From NCBI GenBank assembly GCA_025506515.1, contig CM046443.1:19979228-20043227 (forward strand): DNA of 64,000 nucleotides, written 5' to 3'. Below the pieces are notes generated by a model that worked only from the letters and a program-made list of their open reading frames with translations, ran no database searches and had not been told where the DNA came from. The position numbers and the translations under genes are program-made. How positions within the stretch are numbered: position 1 is the first letter of the stretch; each line of letters starts with the position of its first letter. Positions 23,581 to 36,620 of the stretch are shown here, piece after piece. The DNA is from Flaveria trinervia. Taxonomy: Eukaryota; Streptophyta; Magnoliopsida; Asterales; Asteraceae.

Positions 23581-26500
23581 TCAATGTTTGGGAGGTGATT
23601 GATGTTGTGATGATTCAGTTGGGTCTTTTGATGATACAAAAGGTGCATCTTGTCTTGGATCCAGAATTGCTTTGATCATGTTGATAAAGTCTTGAGCCTC
23701 TAACATTTTATCTTTGCTCAGTACATGAATCTTCATTCTGCTCATATTATGGATTGCTTCAAGTGGTATCTTCTTCAAAGAGATAGGTTCCCAAAGAGAA
23801 ACTGTTGAAAGTCCATCTCTGTGAATTAATAGGAAACCATCTACATCAACTTCAAGCTTAACAATGTTGCCCAATTGGAGAGGTGTCTTCTTCTTCTTCT
23901 TCTTTCTTTTCTCTCATTTTTGCATTGATCTGATCATAGGCCATCTTTAGTACTTTGATACATTTCAGAATGAAATGTAGATCTTCTTCATCCAATTTGT
24001 TTGATATCTCTCTGAAGTGTCTTGTATAGATGTATTGAATGTATGATTGGTCCAACAATCTCACTTTGTAACCATTGAGTAATCTAATCTTAGCACCCTC
24101 TTTTCCTCCCCATTTCCCCTCAATCACTAACTCATATGTCTTCTCATCATAAACACATTTGAAATTGGAATTGAGGAATATGTACCAGCTACCATTTTTC
24201 TTTTCATGGCTTCAGTACGTTTGACTTTGAGTTCAGGGAATACAACTTCTTTTGCTGGTTTTGTTTGTTTCTTTTCCATTGGATTCTTGAATGTTTTGTC
24301 TTTCATCATGCATGTAGCTTTCAAAGTGTTGAAGTTGTTTGTTCTTTTGAACATTTTTAGTATTCCTTCAAATTCATAGCCTCTGTACATGGCATTGTGG
24401 TTGATCAGCTTTAGGTTGGCCAGTTCTTTCAAGTCATGAATCTCAAGTGCATTTACCAAAGCAGAGTACTCAGTAAAGAATTGCACTAAGCCAGAGATCC
24501 TTTTGACCATAAACATGTTCCATGCACTATCATACTTCCAGGCAATAATTTTTTGATCTGTTTTGCCTTTTGGAGTAGATATTCCTCTGATCATCTTATC
24601 AGTGGTCAATCCTTCTTGAAGCTTCAGTTGAGAGGGTTCATCAAACCACTCTGGATATTTATGAATGATATGTGCAAGATAATCTTGATCTTTATAAGTA
24701 AGACTCATGTCATGTGCAGACATTCTTCCTCTTGGCTTCTTGTTAAGCACCTCTTCATCCAACTGCTTTAATTTTTCTTTCTTCTCATTTATCATCATGA
24801 GAGTAACAGCTCTTAAAGAATTTGTCTTCATGTTATCCAACTTTCTTTTGGTGTAGCCTTGATTTGTGAGGTAATCCTTCATTTCTTTATAGTCATACTA
24901 TAAGGATCAGGAAATAGTGGCTTATGAATTGGAGATGACCTTTTCATTGATGATAGCTTGGATGGAGGATTCTGTCTTGGCAATGGTCTATCATACCCAG
25001 ATGATTTCTTCACAGAAGAACCTTATGCACAGTAGTATCTTTGAAGGATGCCTTTTCATACTCAGTTTCAATTATAGGATCAAGTAGCCTTTTTACTTTC
25101 TCTTCCTCTTCCTTCATGCCTTCATAAGTCATTCCAAACACTTCATCAGGATCATAACCTTGATTGATCAGAAACATGGCTTTAATCATCAAGTCATCAG
25201 TTTGTGCTTTGGATACCATGTCTTCCACTGCCTGTTCTGCTTTGATGGGACTATCCATAAGAACATCCTCTTCAGCTTCATATCACCAGCAATCTCACCT
25301 TCTTCCATATCAATTGCACCAGCCAATTTATTCAATTGAGCTTCTGCTTTCTCATGTTCTTCCAAAAATTCAGCAATTGCTGCTAGACTTCTGGGGTCAT
25401 CTTTTTGTTTCTTGGCTGGTTCTTCTTCAACTATTGGTTTCTTACCTTTAGCTTTTTCAGCTAAGTATTTCCTTTTTCGTGAGTAAGTTTGAAGTAGAGG
25501 GCTTGAAGCTTCACCCTTTTCTATTACTTCAGGCATTCTCTTGGGTGTTGTTTGTACTTGTTCATCCACATTCATTTCTTGTTTTTCTTTTTCTGATTCT
25601 TTTTCTTTCTCTCTTTCTTGTTCAACCCTTTCTCTTATTCTTTCGTTTTGCTCTTCAGTTAGAGACACTGCAGGAACAATCTGCATGTTTAGCTCTTTCT
25701 CCAAAGGTTCTAGAGATTTTGAAATGAGCATAATTGTATCAGAATCAGCTTTTAGGTTGTTTACAAAGTCCCAGAAATCACTATCAACACTGAATTCTTC
25801 AAAAGTAAAGTTTTCTAGTGTGCTAAAAAGTTCTTCAAACTTAGCTTTTTCAGTGTGATCAGTAGAGGTTTCTCCAAAATAAAGCACCATTTCTAAACTA
25901 TGTTCCTCATGCTCTGTCTGACTTGTATTATCCTCTTGTTCTTCATTTTCATCAAACGACTGGTTGTCATCAACATCAACCTTTTCTTGTTCTTCTTTCT
26001 CATCATCATCATCCACTTTATTTCTTTGGATCTTAATCATCATTTCAAGCTCAGATATCCTTTTATTCTTGCTATCAATTTTTTTTTCAAGTTTGGAGAT
26101 GATATTAGCTTGTTCTTCTATGATATTTTCTTGTTCCTCCATTGCTATTGTTTGAATTTCAAGAGTGTCTATATGTCCACTGACTTCTTCTCTTGAGTGC
26201 TTAGGGCAGCCTTTACAACTTTAATTTCCTTATCTTTCTCAGTCAATTCAACCTTATGTTTATCTTTAAGATCTTTCATCTCCTGTTCCTTCTCATCTAG
26301 TTCCAGAATTCTATCATCTATGATTCTTGCCCTTCTGTTTAGAATTCTCTCCATTCTTTCAATCTTTTGCATCAATTCAGTGATCAATTCATCCTTCTCA
26401 TCTGGTCTATTAACATTTGAATCAGCAAAACTTTCTGAGGGAGCAGGCTCAAAAGTTGCTATTTTTGCAGGCATGTGAGTGTGATGATCCTCCTCATCAG

Positions 26501-27645
26501 AAGATTATTTGGAAGCTTTAGAAGCACTGGCTGATCCTCTTACATCAACTGGGTAATCTTGTGATGGCACAGGTTGAAAAAGGGATATAGGTGATTGTTA
26601 TGGTGGTGATATTAGAGAGTGATGATGAGGTGATATAGGTGTAGGTTGAGTGGTTGTTGGTGGTGTTGGTTGTGGTAATGTTTGTGGAGATGGTTGTGGT
26701 GAAGGTTGTGGTACTGGTTGTGCTGATGGTATTGGTGATGGTTGTGATGTTGGTTTTGGAGTTGAAAGTGGTGGTGATTGTGGTGATGGTATTGGTGGTA
26801 TTGGTGATGGTATTGGTGATGGTTAAGCAGCAGGTTATGGTGATTGTTGTGGAGATGGTTGTGCTTCTTGATTTATCTGTTGCAACATCCAAGGCAGAAG
26901 AGGAGTGTGAGCCCCACTATAAAAGTTTCTAGGATCTCTCTTTTTTATATACTTGTATGATCTTGCATCATAATGTGGAATGTCAAGCACTGGTCCTTCA
27001 GTTGCAATGTTAGGAAATGATTCATTTATTAGACATTGAATGAATCTGGGATACATCAAACTTGTATCTTAATCCTTCTCTAATGTTTGAAACCAGGCCA
27101 TTGAATACATATGCAGACATATTGAATGGCCTGTTGGTACATAGAGCACAAATAGCTGATGATGTGAGGGCTGGAATGTCATTCCATACTGTCTTTCTCT
27201 TTGACAAACAGTGCTGGAACATATGAATAATGAATCTCCATGGTAAATCAACTAATCCCTTAACAATCTGCTTGGCTTCATAACCTCCTTCATAACCAAT
27301 TTCAGCAAAAAATGTGGTTATGTCTTCATCACTCGGTTCCAAAGGAGTATTTGCATCATGACCAAACCTTAGACATCTTCTAACCGACTCTTCACTGATG
27401 ATCAGTGTGTGTTCACTGTTATATCTCCCGGTAAGTGTTCTAATGGCATCAGCTTTAACAACCTCAGCTGTGTTCCAGAAAGACCTTATGAGATTCTCAT
27501 AGATAGTTGGTCTGACTGTGATGGCATATGCTATCCTTGTGGTATTGATGAATCTGATGATGTCTCTCAGTCCTTCTGCTTCTGGGACATCAGGGTTTAA
27601 ATAACCGCTGACGTTATGGAGCTTGCTCCATGTAAGATTCGCCAT
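23581..27645 (-). pseudogene. 3' ORF of element D, near full length, broken
   Basis: The minus-strand ATG at 27645 lies 5 bases after an acceptor-like CTTGTGTAG. Pieces in order: conserved N-terminal domain of about 205 residues (27645-27022), its frameshifted continuation (27059-26835), a long Pro/Ser/Gln-rich linker (26892-26545), a heptad-rich coiled coil (26474-25950), an acidic Lys/Glu segment (25950-25189), a middle domain (25258-24127) and a C-terminal domain (24127-23581). It would be about 1,300 residues. I see no signal peptide, membrane helix or enzyme motif. The composition suggests a multi-domain, self-associating, possibly nuclear or particle protein; that is inference. Frame changes at about 27040, 26180, 25220 and 24890 break it. 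Confidence 0.75.
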
Positions 27646-27650
27646 GTAAT

Positions 27651-28051
27651 CTACACAAGAGACATGTGTGTTAGTTATCAGTTTTGACTTTAAATTAACA
27701 AGGAAGACTACTTGTTAATTCTGTTGATTTTCTATAATGGCAAATGGTGAATTTGCCATTTAACAATCACAGTTTCAATGTTTGAACCATTCAATAGATG
27801 ATGTGACTTTGATTTGTTACACATTTTTCTTTTTCATTTTGCTCTGTTTTTCGCAGTAAACATGATTATCAAGGTTTTCAATATCAGGTGAATTCCTATC
27901 AATTTGTATGTTTATTGAAGTCGAAAATACGCATTACATCACGTTAATAAGTTTGATTTTGGTGTTCTTCATTATTATCTAGTTCATTGTTTGATTTAGG
28001 TTAACAGTCCGAAACTCGGGTCTTGGTTTCAAAATTTTATTGAATTTATAC
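27651..28051 (-). other. Predicted leader intron of element D
   Basis: Donor GATAAG|GTATAA (exon end 28052) and acceptor TCTTGTGTAG (ending at 27651) on the minus strand. Both align with those of element B. Evidence is motif position only. Confidence 0.5.
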
Positions 28052-28315
28052 CTTATCATCGAAATAACTGTAGTTCTAAATCGATGACAAGAATGTTTTG
28101 AGAAGAATCATAACAAAATCTTTCAATGTTTATGATCATGATGATGATTGAAGATGGTGTACTGTATGTTTGCGCTCGTCTCACTATAAAGTCTCTCAAA
28201 TTTGAAAAGTATTAAATGACCCGTTTGAATTCATTTCAATAGTCAAATAATACAATTTGAAAAATTTTACAAGTTTAAAAGCCGATACAGTCATCACTGT
28301 AGCAAATGTTGAAGG

Positions 28316-28810
28316 TTAATTTGTTTGACTTTTGGTCATCCGCATTTGTTGACTGTAGCAAATACGGAAGACAAATTTTTGACTCACAGTTCGCATTTGG
28401 CTACTTTTGGTCATCCGCATTTGTTGACTGTAGCAAATGCAGAAGGTTAATTTTTGACTGACTGTCCGCATTCCACTATTGTTGCAAATACGGAATTTTA
28501 TCTTGAAACCTTTGGCTGTCCGCATTTGTGTTGTAAATGCGGTAGAGTTGCTTGTTTTATCCTATCTGTATGTGTACACTGTAGCAAATGCGATAGAACA
28601 AAGTCAATCAGCATTTGTACAACTATATCAAATGCGGTTGACAAGTCAAACATTGCACTGTAGCAAATGCGATAGAGACCTATTCATCCGCATTTGTTAA
28701 CTGTATCAAATACGGTAGAGTAAAATCCTTGTCCGCATTAGTTGCACTTGAAAATAAATATTGTTACCCGCATTAGTTACATGCATGGGTTACCTTCAAC
28801 CGCATTAACT
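28316..28810 (-). repeat. Family B/D palindromic motif array (internal copy in D)
   Basis: About a dozen CCGCATTTG/CAAATGCGG-type motifs, several paired around CTGTAG spacers. This is the same motif as in the D LTRs and in the B spacer, and it lies upstream of the predicted leader exon of the 3' ORF. Confidence 0.8.
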
Positions 28811-30139
28811 AATGCACTTACCTGCATTAGCTTTTGAACTTAATCAAAAGTTATTGTGATTGAATTGATTATTCATCTTATGAAGAGGTGTCCTTGATTG
28901 ATTTTTCTTATGAAGTTGGCTGTTGAAGTTGTCAATTCTTGCTTGGATTGACTTGTATGTCACAATGAATACAAGTTTCCCAATTTTGACAGATCTTGGA
29001 CTTATCATGCTTCTAAGAATCTGCATAAGCTGAGATGTAATGGTATGACTTTTTGCAACAACACCAACTAAAATTCTTTTTGTTTTGTTTTTCAAAATTA
29101 AGTTAATACACAAAAATTTGGACTTACTCAAAAATTTTAAATTACTCCCCCTAAAGTTTATATTCACATTTGGAGAGAAACTTTAAAAATTTAAAACTTT
29201 TTGAATATTATTTTGGTTAATATTAATTATAAAGAGAAAAATCTCTTTGTTGGGATCATATCAGTCTTACAATATACTTGTGCATCCTTTATGATTAAAT
29301 GGACATGATTATGAACTTGAAGATTGAAGGTATGTTTGTCCTTTTAAACCCATACCTGGTTGATATTTTGATGCAAATGACTTTTATCATGTTTTTATTG
29401 ATTTATTATTCAATGTGTACCTCACACACATAAGCATGGAATGATCAACCCTCCTTATACAATGCATGGTAGAACTTTTTCACAACTTTTCTTACCAGGT
29501 TACTTAAGTCATGAAATCTCATTTTCACTGATCCTCATTGGGATTCTTTTAATTTGATCCTTTTTCATGTTGATCTACATTGGGATTCTTTTCACTTCAC
29601 TTTGGAAGGTGATCCATGATAGGATTCTTTTGTTTATTCACTTGGAATGTATTATTTTGTTGATTCATCCAATTTTGGATGTGTTCCACATTGGGAATCT
29701 TTTGGATCATGACATCTGCACTATGTGCAAGTTTCATCAGGTCTTTGCTCAGCAAAACAAAGATGAAACATGATGTGGTAAAAGAGATTCATAAAGTATC
29801 ATTACCTGGTGTGTTTAGGTTACTACACACACATGCATTCAGATAAGCCAATACATACCTGTACTTTATGATGAGTGTTTCACAATTGAATATGTCTTTA
29901 ATTCATCACTGCATGTATCTTTTCTTCCAAGTTGAGCCTACTAACATATCTGGTAAGTCATTTCAGTCTTTTACATTTTGAAATTAAGCACAGTGAATGA
30001 TATAACGACTGTAATTATATCATTTCCTAGAGAATTCTTTTCTTCATCAAACTTGATTTCTTTTTGTGGTTTTTCTAATGCTTTAAATTGTTTTTGATGT
30101 TTTTCATAGTTTTCACTCAAGGTTAATCATGCCAATTGA
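28811..30139 (-). other. Element D spacer between RNase H and the internal array
   Basis: No supported ORF. It contains about four copies of a GATCCACATTGGGATTCTTT-like motif (29530-29705), shared with the B spacer, and palindromic AT-rich sequence. The sequence is homologous to the B spacer at 12.9-13.9 kb. Confidence 0.6.
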
Positions 30140-30640
30140 CTAAACCAGAAATTCAAACCTACTAGGTTCAAATGCCTTGGTAAACAAATCAGCTAATTGA
30201 TTTTCAGTTGGTACTTGAATCAATTTGATTAAACCCTTTTCAGCACAGTCTCTCAAAAAATGATATCTAATCTCAATATGTTTTGTTTTTGAGTGCTGAA
30301 CTGGATTATTAGTTATGAAGACAGTAGTTGTGTTGTCAATAGAAATTGGTGTGTGCAAGAAGTTAAAACCATAATCAAGCATCTGGTTTTGAATCCAGAG
30401 AACTTAAGAGCAACATGCTGATGCAGCAATATACTCTGCTTCTGCTGTGGACACAGACACATTTGCTTGCTTCTTGCATTGCCAGGATACTAGTTTGGGA
30501 CCAAGAAATTGACAACCGCCAGAAGTGGATTTTCTGTTGAAGTTGCATCCTCCATAATCACTATCTGTGTAGGCATAGAGATTAAATTCTCCTTCCTTTG
30601 GATACCATAACCCAAGAGTTGCTTGTTTATCGAGCCAAAT
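30140..30640 (-). pseudogene. Element D RNase H, joined to a truncated RT
   Basis: Copia RNase H signatures are present: STSGG, EAEYIA (near 30440), then the terminal part with HIEIRYHFLRD and ADLFTKAFEPSRF (30382-30140). The RT thumb/connection segment is missing between YVDDIIFGS (about 30650) and this region, a loss of about 140 codons compared with element E. A frame change accompanies the deletion. Confidence 0.8.
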
Positions 30641-33183
30641 ATAATGTCATCCACGTAGATCTGGACTAACAGCATGTCTTTTCCTCTTATTCTTCTGAAG
30701 AGAGCCTGACCAATCTTTCCTCTTTCATACCCATGTTCAAGAAGAAAGAATGATAGAGTCTCATACCATTTTCTTGGTGCTTGATGAAGACCATACAAAG
30801 CTTTGTCAAGCTTGTAAACTCTGTGAGGGAAATCTGGATCTTCAAAGCCAGGTGGTTGACTCAAATAGACTTCTTCAGCAATCTTTCCATACAGAAAGGC
30901 ACACTTTACATCCATTTGATAAACAGTAAATTTCATGGAAGCAGAATATGCAAGAAAGATTCTGATTGCTTCTAATCTGGCAATAGGAGCACACACTTCG
31001 TCGTAATCGATTCCTTCTTCCTGAGTGTATCCTTGAGCCACTAGTCTTGATTTATTTCTAATGACTATCCCTCTATTACCAGTCTTGTTCTTGTACAGCC
31101 ATCTGGTACCGATAGGGTATTGTCATTCGGGAAGATCTACCAGCTGCCATACTTCTTGCTTCTTGAATTGGAGCAATTCTTCCTGCATTGTTTCAATCCA
31201 ACTATTGTCATGAAGTGCCTCTTTGATGTTTTTGGGTACTGTTTGACATAGAAAGCATGAGAACAAACAAATGTTTGCAATACTGGACTTGCTTCTTGTC
31301 ACCCTCTCATTAAGATCACCAATAATGGTTTCAACCGGATGATTCTTGTGTATTCTTGTGGTTGAGATGGAGTCACCAGCAATAGTTACATCAAGATTGG
31401 AGACATTCAGTTCATTATGGTCAGAGGCACATTCATCTTGTATTGTTGTTGAATTATGAAGATTGTCAATTTTTGTTTCAATAACTGCCACATCTTTAGT
31501 AGCACTGAGGTTGTTTGCATCATTTGATGTACCTTCTGTTTCTACTGAATGAGAAGCCTGTTTTTGATTTTTTATCTCATTTGACAAGTCATTTGAGTGA
31601 GATGGTACCAGGTTGGGACCTTCTTCAGAAGAAACACTAAGGTTTTGAGATAGTTGTCTGATGGGATCAGCTTGAAGAGGAACATTTTCATTCATATGTT
31701 CATCGGATGTAGGTGGAATCAATGGATAATTATCTCTTCTTTCTACAGTTGATGAAGTATCACCTGAATGTATATTTCCTGCATCAGAAAAGTGAAATTG
31801 GTCAAATGATTTTGGAAAAGTGTCAATATCAAACAACCAATCAGGACCATTTGTAGATTTAGGAAACGAATGTTCTTTGAATTGAACATTTGTAGATTCA
31901 TCAATAATGTTCAGTCTAGGATTGAACACTCTATAAGACTTTGAGATAGAAGAATAACCTACAAAGAATCCTTCATCAGACTTGGATGAAAATTTTCCCA
32001 AATGATCATGGGTGTTTAATATTGAGACTAGACAACCAAATGATTTAAGGAATCCAATAAATGATTTCCTATGAAAGATCAGTTCATAAGGTGTCATGTT
32101 ACTTTCTTTAACAATCAGAGTTCGATTTTGCACAAAGCACGATGTGTTAACTGCTTCTGCCCAGAAGGTGATTGGCAGTTTAGCATCGACTAGCATCATT
32201 CTTCCTACTTCAATCAGTGTTCTATTTCGCCTTTCAGCTACCCCATTTTGTTGAGGAGTTCTAGCTGTACTGAATTGATAAGAAATGCCTTTGGTTGCAC
32301 AAAAGGAACTCATATTTTCATTTTTGAACTCTGTACTATTATCACTTCTTATTATTTTGACCTTAAGATCAAGTTGATTTTCAATTTTAGTGATAAATTC
32401 TTGAATGATTTGGGATGCTTCGTTTGTATGAAGTAGGAAGAACACCCATGTGAATCGAGAAAAGTCATCAATGATCACTAAACAATAATGTTTCTTTCCC
32501 ATACTCATTACATGAGTTGGTCCAAAAAGATCCATGTGAAGTAACTTCAATGGAGTATTGTTAGCGTTCACCAGCTTGGTTTTGTGAGACGATTTGTGTT
32601 GTTTTCCTTTGAGGCATGCTGAACATTCATCAATAAAATTGAATTCTTTTTGAGGAAGACCAATGACATGGTTTCCTTTGACTAACTTGTTCATATTTTT
32701 AAAGTTAGTGTGCCCCAAACGTCTATGCCAAAGCTGTGACTCATCAAATGACGCTTTAGACAAAAGACATGTTTCTTCCTTAGGTGATGCAGAACACAGG
32801 TTTAAGACATATGTATTATTCTTCCTCGAAGTCTTTAAGACAACCCATTCTTCAGGGATCTGAAATCCAGGTTTCAGAATGTAGCAGTGAGTGTCTGTAA
32901 AGTGAGTGGAATACTTTTTGTCGTAGATCCGAGACACGCTTAGCAGATTGAAATTCAGTTATTCATAGTAATTCACTCTGTCAAAGCTCAGCATTCCGTT
33001 TGTCATAGATCCTTCTCTTGTAATTCTACCACCTTCTGAATCTCCACCGAATGCCACAGTAGTTCCTTGTATGTATTTGAAATCATGAAGGAGGGAACGA
33101 TCTCCACTCATGTGTCGGGAGCATCCACTGTCTACGTACCATAGGCTATTAGACCTGTGTGGATGAACCTACAAGCAAAAGAG
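30641..33183 (-). pseudogene. Element D pol: protease, integrase and RT, with stops
   Basis: On the minus strand: protease active site WYVDSGCSRHM (DSG at 33132-33124), GAG-pre-integrase and zinc module (WHRRLGH, CSACLKGK), integrase core with MDLFGP, RSDNSTEF and NGVAERRNR, a Ser/Asp/Asn-rich linker (about 31900-31300), then RT with QEELLQFKK, DVKCAFLYGK and YVDDIIF. All catalytic residues named are present. One reading frame runs through the region, broken by stops near 32958 and at 31125-31123. The long open piece 32937-31123 covers 604 residues. RT is truncated after YVDD. Confidence 0.9.
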
Positions 33184-36100
33184 CTAATTAGAATAAGGAA
33201 CCCAAGCCATGATGGTCTTGGGTTTCCCGTTCCTATTCATGATAGTCACCTCCTGGTATTTTCCTTTGAATTGTGATTTGGATGGATATGTTCTGGGAGA
33301 TTTTTGATGATGAATTGGTCGAGTCATCTCATCAACATCTACTGAGGATTTAGATGAATAATGAAATCGTTGGTCTCTATTTCTTTGTAAAAATCTAGCC
33401 CGAGTTTCATTATCAAAAGTTGGTTTTTGCTTAGGAAGGTCAAGTTTATGTTTCATTATGAGATGACTTCTTTGACCCTTTCTTAAATCCTTCAAGTTAT
33501 TTCTGTCATTTGTTGATCTAGGTGTCCTAGATTGAGTATTATGAAGATGAGGTCTGACAGAGTGCATCACAGTAGATGTTTTTAAGATGGGCTTGTGTTG
33601 TGGAATTCTCAAGCCCTTCTGATTAAAGTAACAATCAGATGTATTGTGATTGTTCATATCACAGATTGAACAATACTTGTTGAAATAGCAATTTTTGGTG
33701 GAGTGATTATTCATATCACAGATAGAACAATATTGATTGAAGAAGCATTTATCTGTCTTGTGATTGAACATGTCACAAATATCATAATACATTTGTTTGT
33801 TTCTGGAATCAGATTTTTCCTTGTGTGACTCAACAGATACTTTCTTTTGATGAGTCACTTTCTTTTCTTTAGGTGATGAATCAGAATCAGCCCTTTTAGT
33901 AGGTTGCTTCACAACACTACTTTTGTTCGGTTGTCTAGGTTGTTTCTGTTTCTTCAACCTATTTCTTACTTCTTTCTCAAACTGATCAATATGTTTCTTG
34001 TTATAGATATCAAACCCAACTCCCTGCCTTAACCTTGATGACTAAGGGTCTGATGAAGTTTTATGTGTTGAACTCAGTTTTACAGTTTGTTTCTTTTTCA
34101 GTGAACCCTTTTCTGATTTGCTTGAATTTTGTGGAGATATAATCTCATTATCAAAACTACTCTCAGTAGTGGGTTTCACTGTCTTGACATATTTCTTTTT
34201 GCCTTGTAAAACAGATGGTATGAATTTTATAAAAGGTACAATTGCTTTTACAGGGCTTGATGGTTTCATGACACTCATTGTCTTGTCTGAACACTCTTTG
34301 ATTTTGATTGGGTGACCTAACTTGATTTTATCCTCATTAGTTTCAAAATAAACATCAGGTTTGTTTTGAGGATTAGTCACTTGTTTCACTACTGATTTAG
34401 GTTCCATAGTTTTAGGTTCAGTTGATTCAAAGAGTGAGACAGAATCAGGCATGACAGTGTAATTGTCATTGTATGGTGGAGGACATGAATTATACCCAAT
34501 CCCTGACATGTCCTTTGGATCTTTTTATGAATCCAGCATCTCTTGTAGCTTGACTGAAGACATTTGAAACTTTTCAAGTTTCATAGATTGTTGAGCTTTA
34601 GCTTGAGCTAACTTTTCAGTAAGTAGCTCATTTTCAGCTGCAAGATTGTATTTCTCACCATGCAATTTTTCTATGTCAGAAATGAGAGATTTGATTTTGA
34701 TTTCAAAACTTTTTAGTTCTCTCTTCATTATTTCTGACTTTACTTTTTCTTCTTTAATTTTATCTGACAGTTTATGGTTGTGTTCTCTATACTCTTGTAG
34801 TTCATTTATGCATTTTTCACTACAAAGGTTAGTTTTTACCTTAGTAGGCATTAAAGATGGTCCATCATTGATGTGAGCCATAAGAGCATGATTCTGGAAT
34901 TAAGGCTTGACTTCCTCAGCATACACACTCCAGTCACGTATCCCATCTTGTTTAATCACAAGGGCACTGGCAGAAGGCTGACTGCTTGCATGGGCTTGAT
35001 TTGTCAGCTGTGGTTGATTCTGGTATGTTTGTTGATGATAGGAATGATGATACTGTTGTTGTTGATTGTTGGAGTGATAGTTTGAATTGGGTTGTGATGA
35101 TGATGATTGGCCTGGAGAGTTCCTTGGATAGTTGTTTCTTTTGGGAGCATTGCACTCTCTTGAGAAATGGCCAGTCATGCCACAGTTGAAGCATTTCACC
35201 TTGGATTTATCATATCGAAGTTTTGTGTTCTCATTCAGGCTCAAGTTTCTTCCTTTTCTGAAGAACTTATTTGCTCTCATGGAAATCATTGCCTTTTGCC
35301 ACTGTAGATCCATCTCCTCAACATCATCAGGATCCATTTCTTCCAAATCTTCCTGAATTAGGTGGGCAGAAGTGAGTCTTCCTCCTAGATATGCTTCAAA
35401 GCTTGCAACAAAGGCATTGTAAGTTGCCTTTTGCTCTTTTGATTTTAAGTCTTCTGGAGAGATTTGAGGAGCAGTGGAGACTTTAGGTGCTTGAGCTGAA
35501 GTTGAAGGGTGATTGAATGGTGGAGTTGCAATGAACCCAGTATTGTTCATTTGATCTCTTGATGAGATGAAGTCATCTTCCTCTGTGATGAAAGCATTTT
35601 CAACAGAATGAGATTCTGAAGGAAATTTGTAGGCCTCAATCACTCTTGGTCCACTCAGGTTTCTGCTTCGTTCATCAAGTTCCAAAGCTTCAATCTTGGC
35701 TATCATAATGTCTAGAGTGGTACTCTCAAGATCAAGAGTATTTTTCAGCATTGAGATATTCTGCTTCCAATTTTCAGGTAGACTGTGAAGCATTTTCTTG
35801 TTAAGTTCTTTAATATTGTAAGAAACACCCATAATTTCCAAGTCATTTACCAACTGTACAAATCTATGCAGTTGTTTTGATATGGATTCTCCTTTGGTGT
35901 GATGGAAGGTTTCATACTGATTGAACAGCTTGTCTTTGTTAATTTCAGTAACTTCACTGCTTCCTTCACACATAATTTTGAGTGCATCCCAAATAGCTTT
36001 AGCAGTTCCATACTTTTCCAATCTTTTCAGCACATCCATCTTGAGTGCTTGAGTTAAAATTGAGTATGCTTTGAGATCAATTTTGATTTTCTTATAGTCA

Positions 36101-36336
36101 TCTTCATCCAGAGTTAAGTTTTCAATTGGTATTCTAGCAGTCTTGTAAAGTGCAGCTTGAGCTGTTGATAGAGTAACAGGAATATGTGGACCCTTACATA
36201 TTAAGATCCAAAAATCAGGATCTACACCTGTGATATAATTTCTAAACCTTATTCTTCATTGTTTAAACTTAGTTTTGTGTTTAAGCATAGGAGGTTTAGG
36301 TGTATGACCAAGTTCAAAGTAACTGTTAGAATCCAT
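33184..36336 (-). pseudogene. Element D gag with one plus three zinc knuckles, with stops
   Basis: The minus-strand ATG at 36336 opens a gag in the same frame as pol. The capsid-like part (36336-35280) has the UBN2-type Copia gag pattern. A CCHC knuckle, CFNCGMTGHFSREC, lies near 35190. A Gln/Asn/Ser-rich tail and coiled coil follow (34881-34525), then a Lys-rich segment and three tandem CCHC-like units of 19 residues (33790-33627); the first has lost its leading Cys. Stops: TGA at 36258-36256 (where a Trp would be expected), then 34902-34900, 34527-34525, 34044-34042 and 33186-33184. Gag would build the particle and package RNA. Confidence 0.85.
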
Positions 36337-36602
36337 GTTGATTTGTGTAAGTATAGATTAGTTGATTTTAAGATTGATTATGTTTGATGAGTCCAACTTG
36401 TTCAAGCAGTTCTTTCGAGGTTCAGAATGAGTTCTTGTAATGATTTTCTTGCTGTTTGATAGGAGTTTTCTTGCTGTTTGATAGGAGTATTCTTGTTGTT
36501 TACTAAGTAGAGATAATGATATCCACTACTAGCAACTTGATTACCAGATCAATCGAGTTCTATTCAGTCTGTGCGCAGATTTGAAAGAGAATCAGAGCCA
36601 AA
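36337..36602 (-). other. Element D untranslated leader between PBS and gag
   Basis: No ORF. AT-rich leader with a short direct repeat (TTTCTTGCTGTTTGATAGGAG twice near 36440-36490). Confidence 0.6.
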
Positions 36603-36614
36603 GCTCTGATACCA
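36603..36614 (-). promoter_or_regulatory. Primer binding site of element D
   Basis: The minus strand reads TGGTATCAGAGC, complementary to the 3' end of plant initiator-Met tRNA, six bases inside the 5' LTR. The tRNA primes minus-strand DNA synthesis. Confidence 0.9.
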
Positions 36615-36620
36615 ATTGAC

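Noticed and set aside
26545..26932. Plus-strand Val/Met-rich ORF and minus-strand Thr-rich ORF
   Set aside because: Off-frame readings of the Pro/Ser-rich linker of the D 3' ORF.
23581..27645. Calling the 3' ORF a true envelope glycoprotein
   Set aside because: I see no signal peptide, membrane helix or cleavage site. The envelope label used for Sireviruses is positional.
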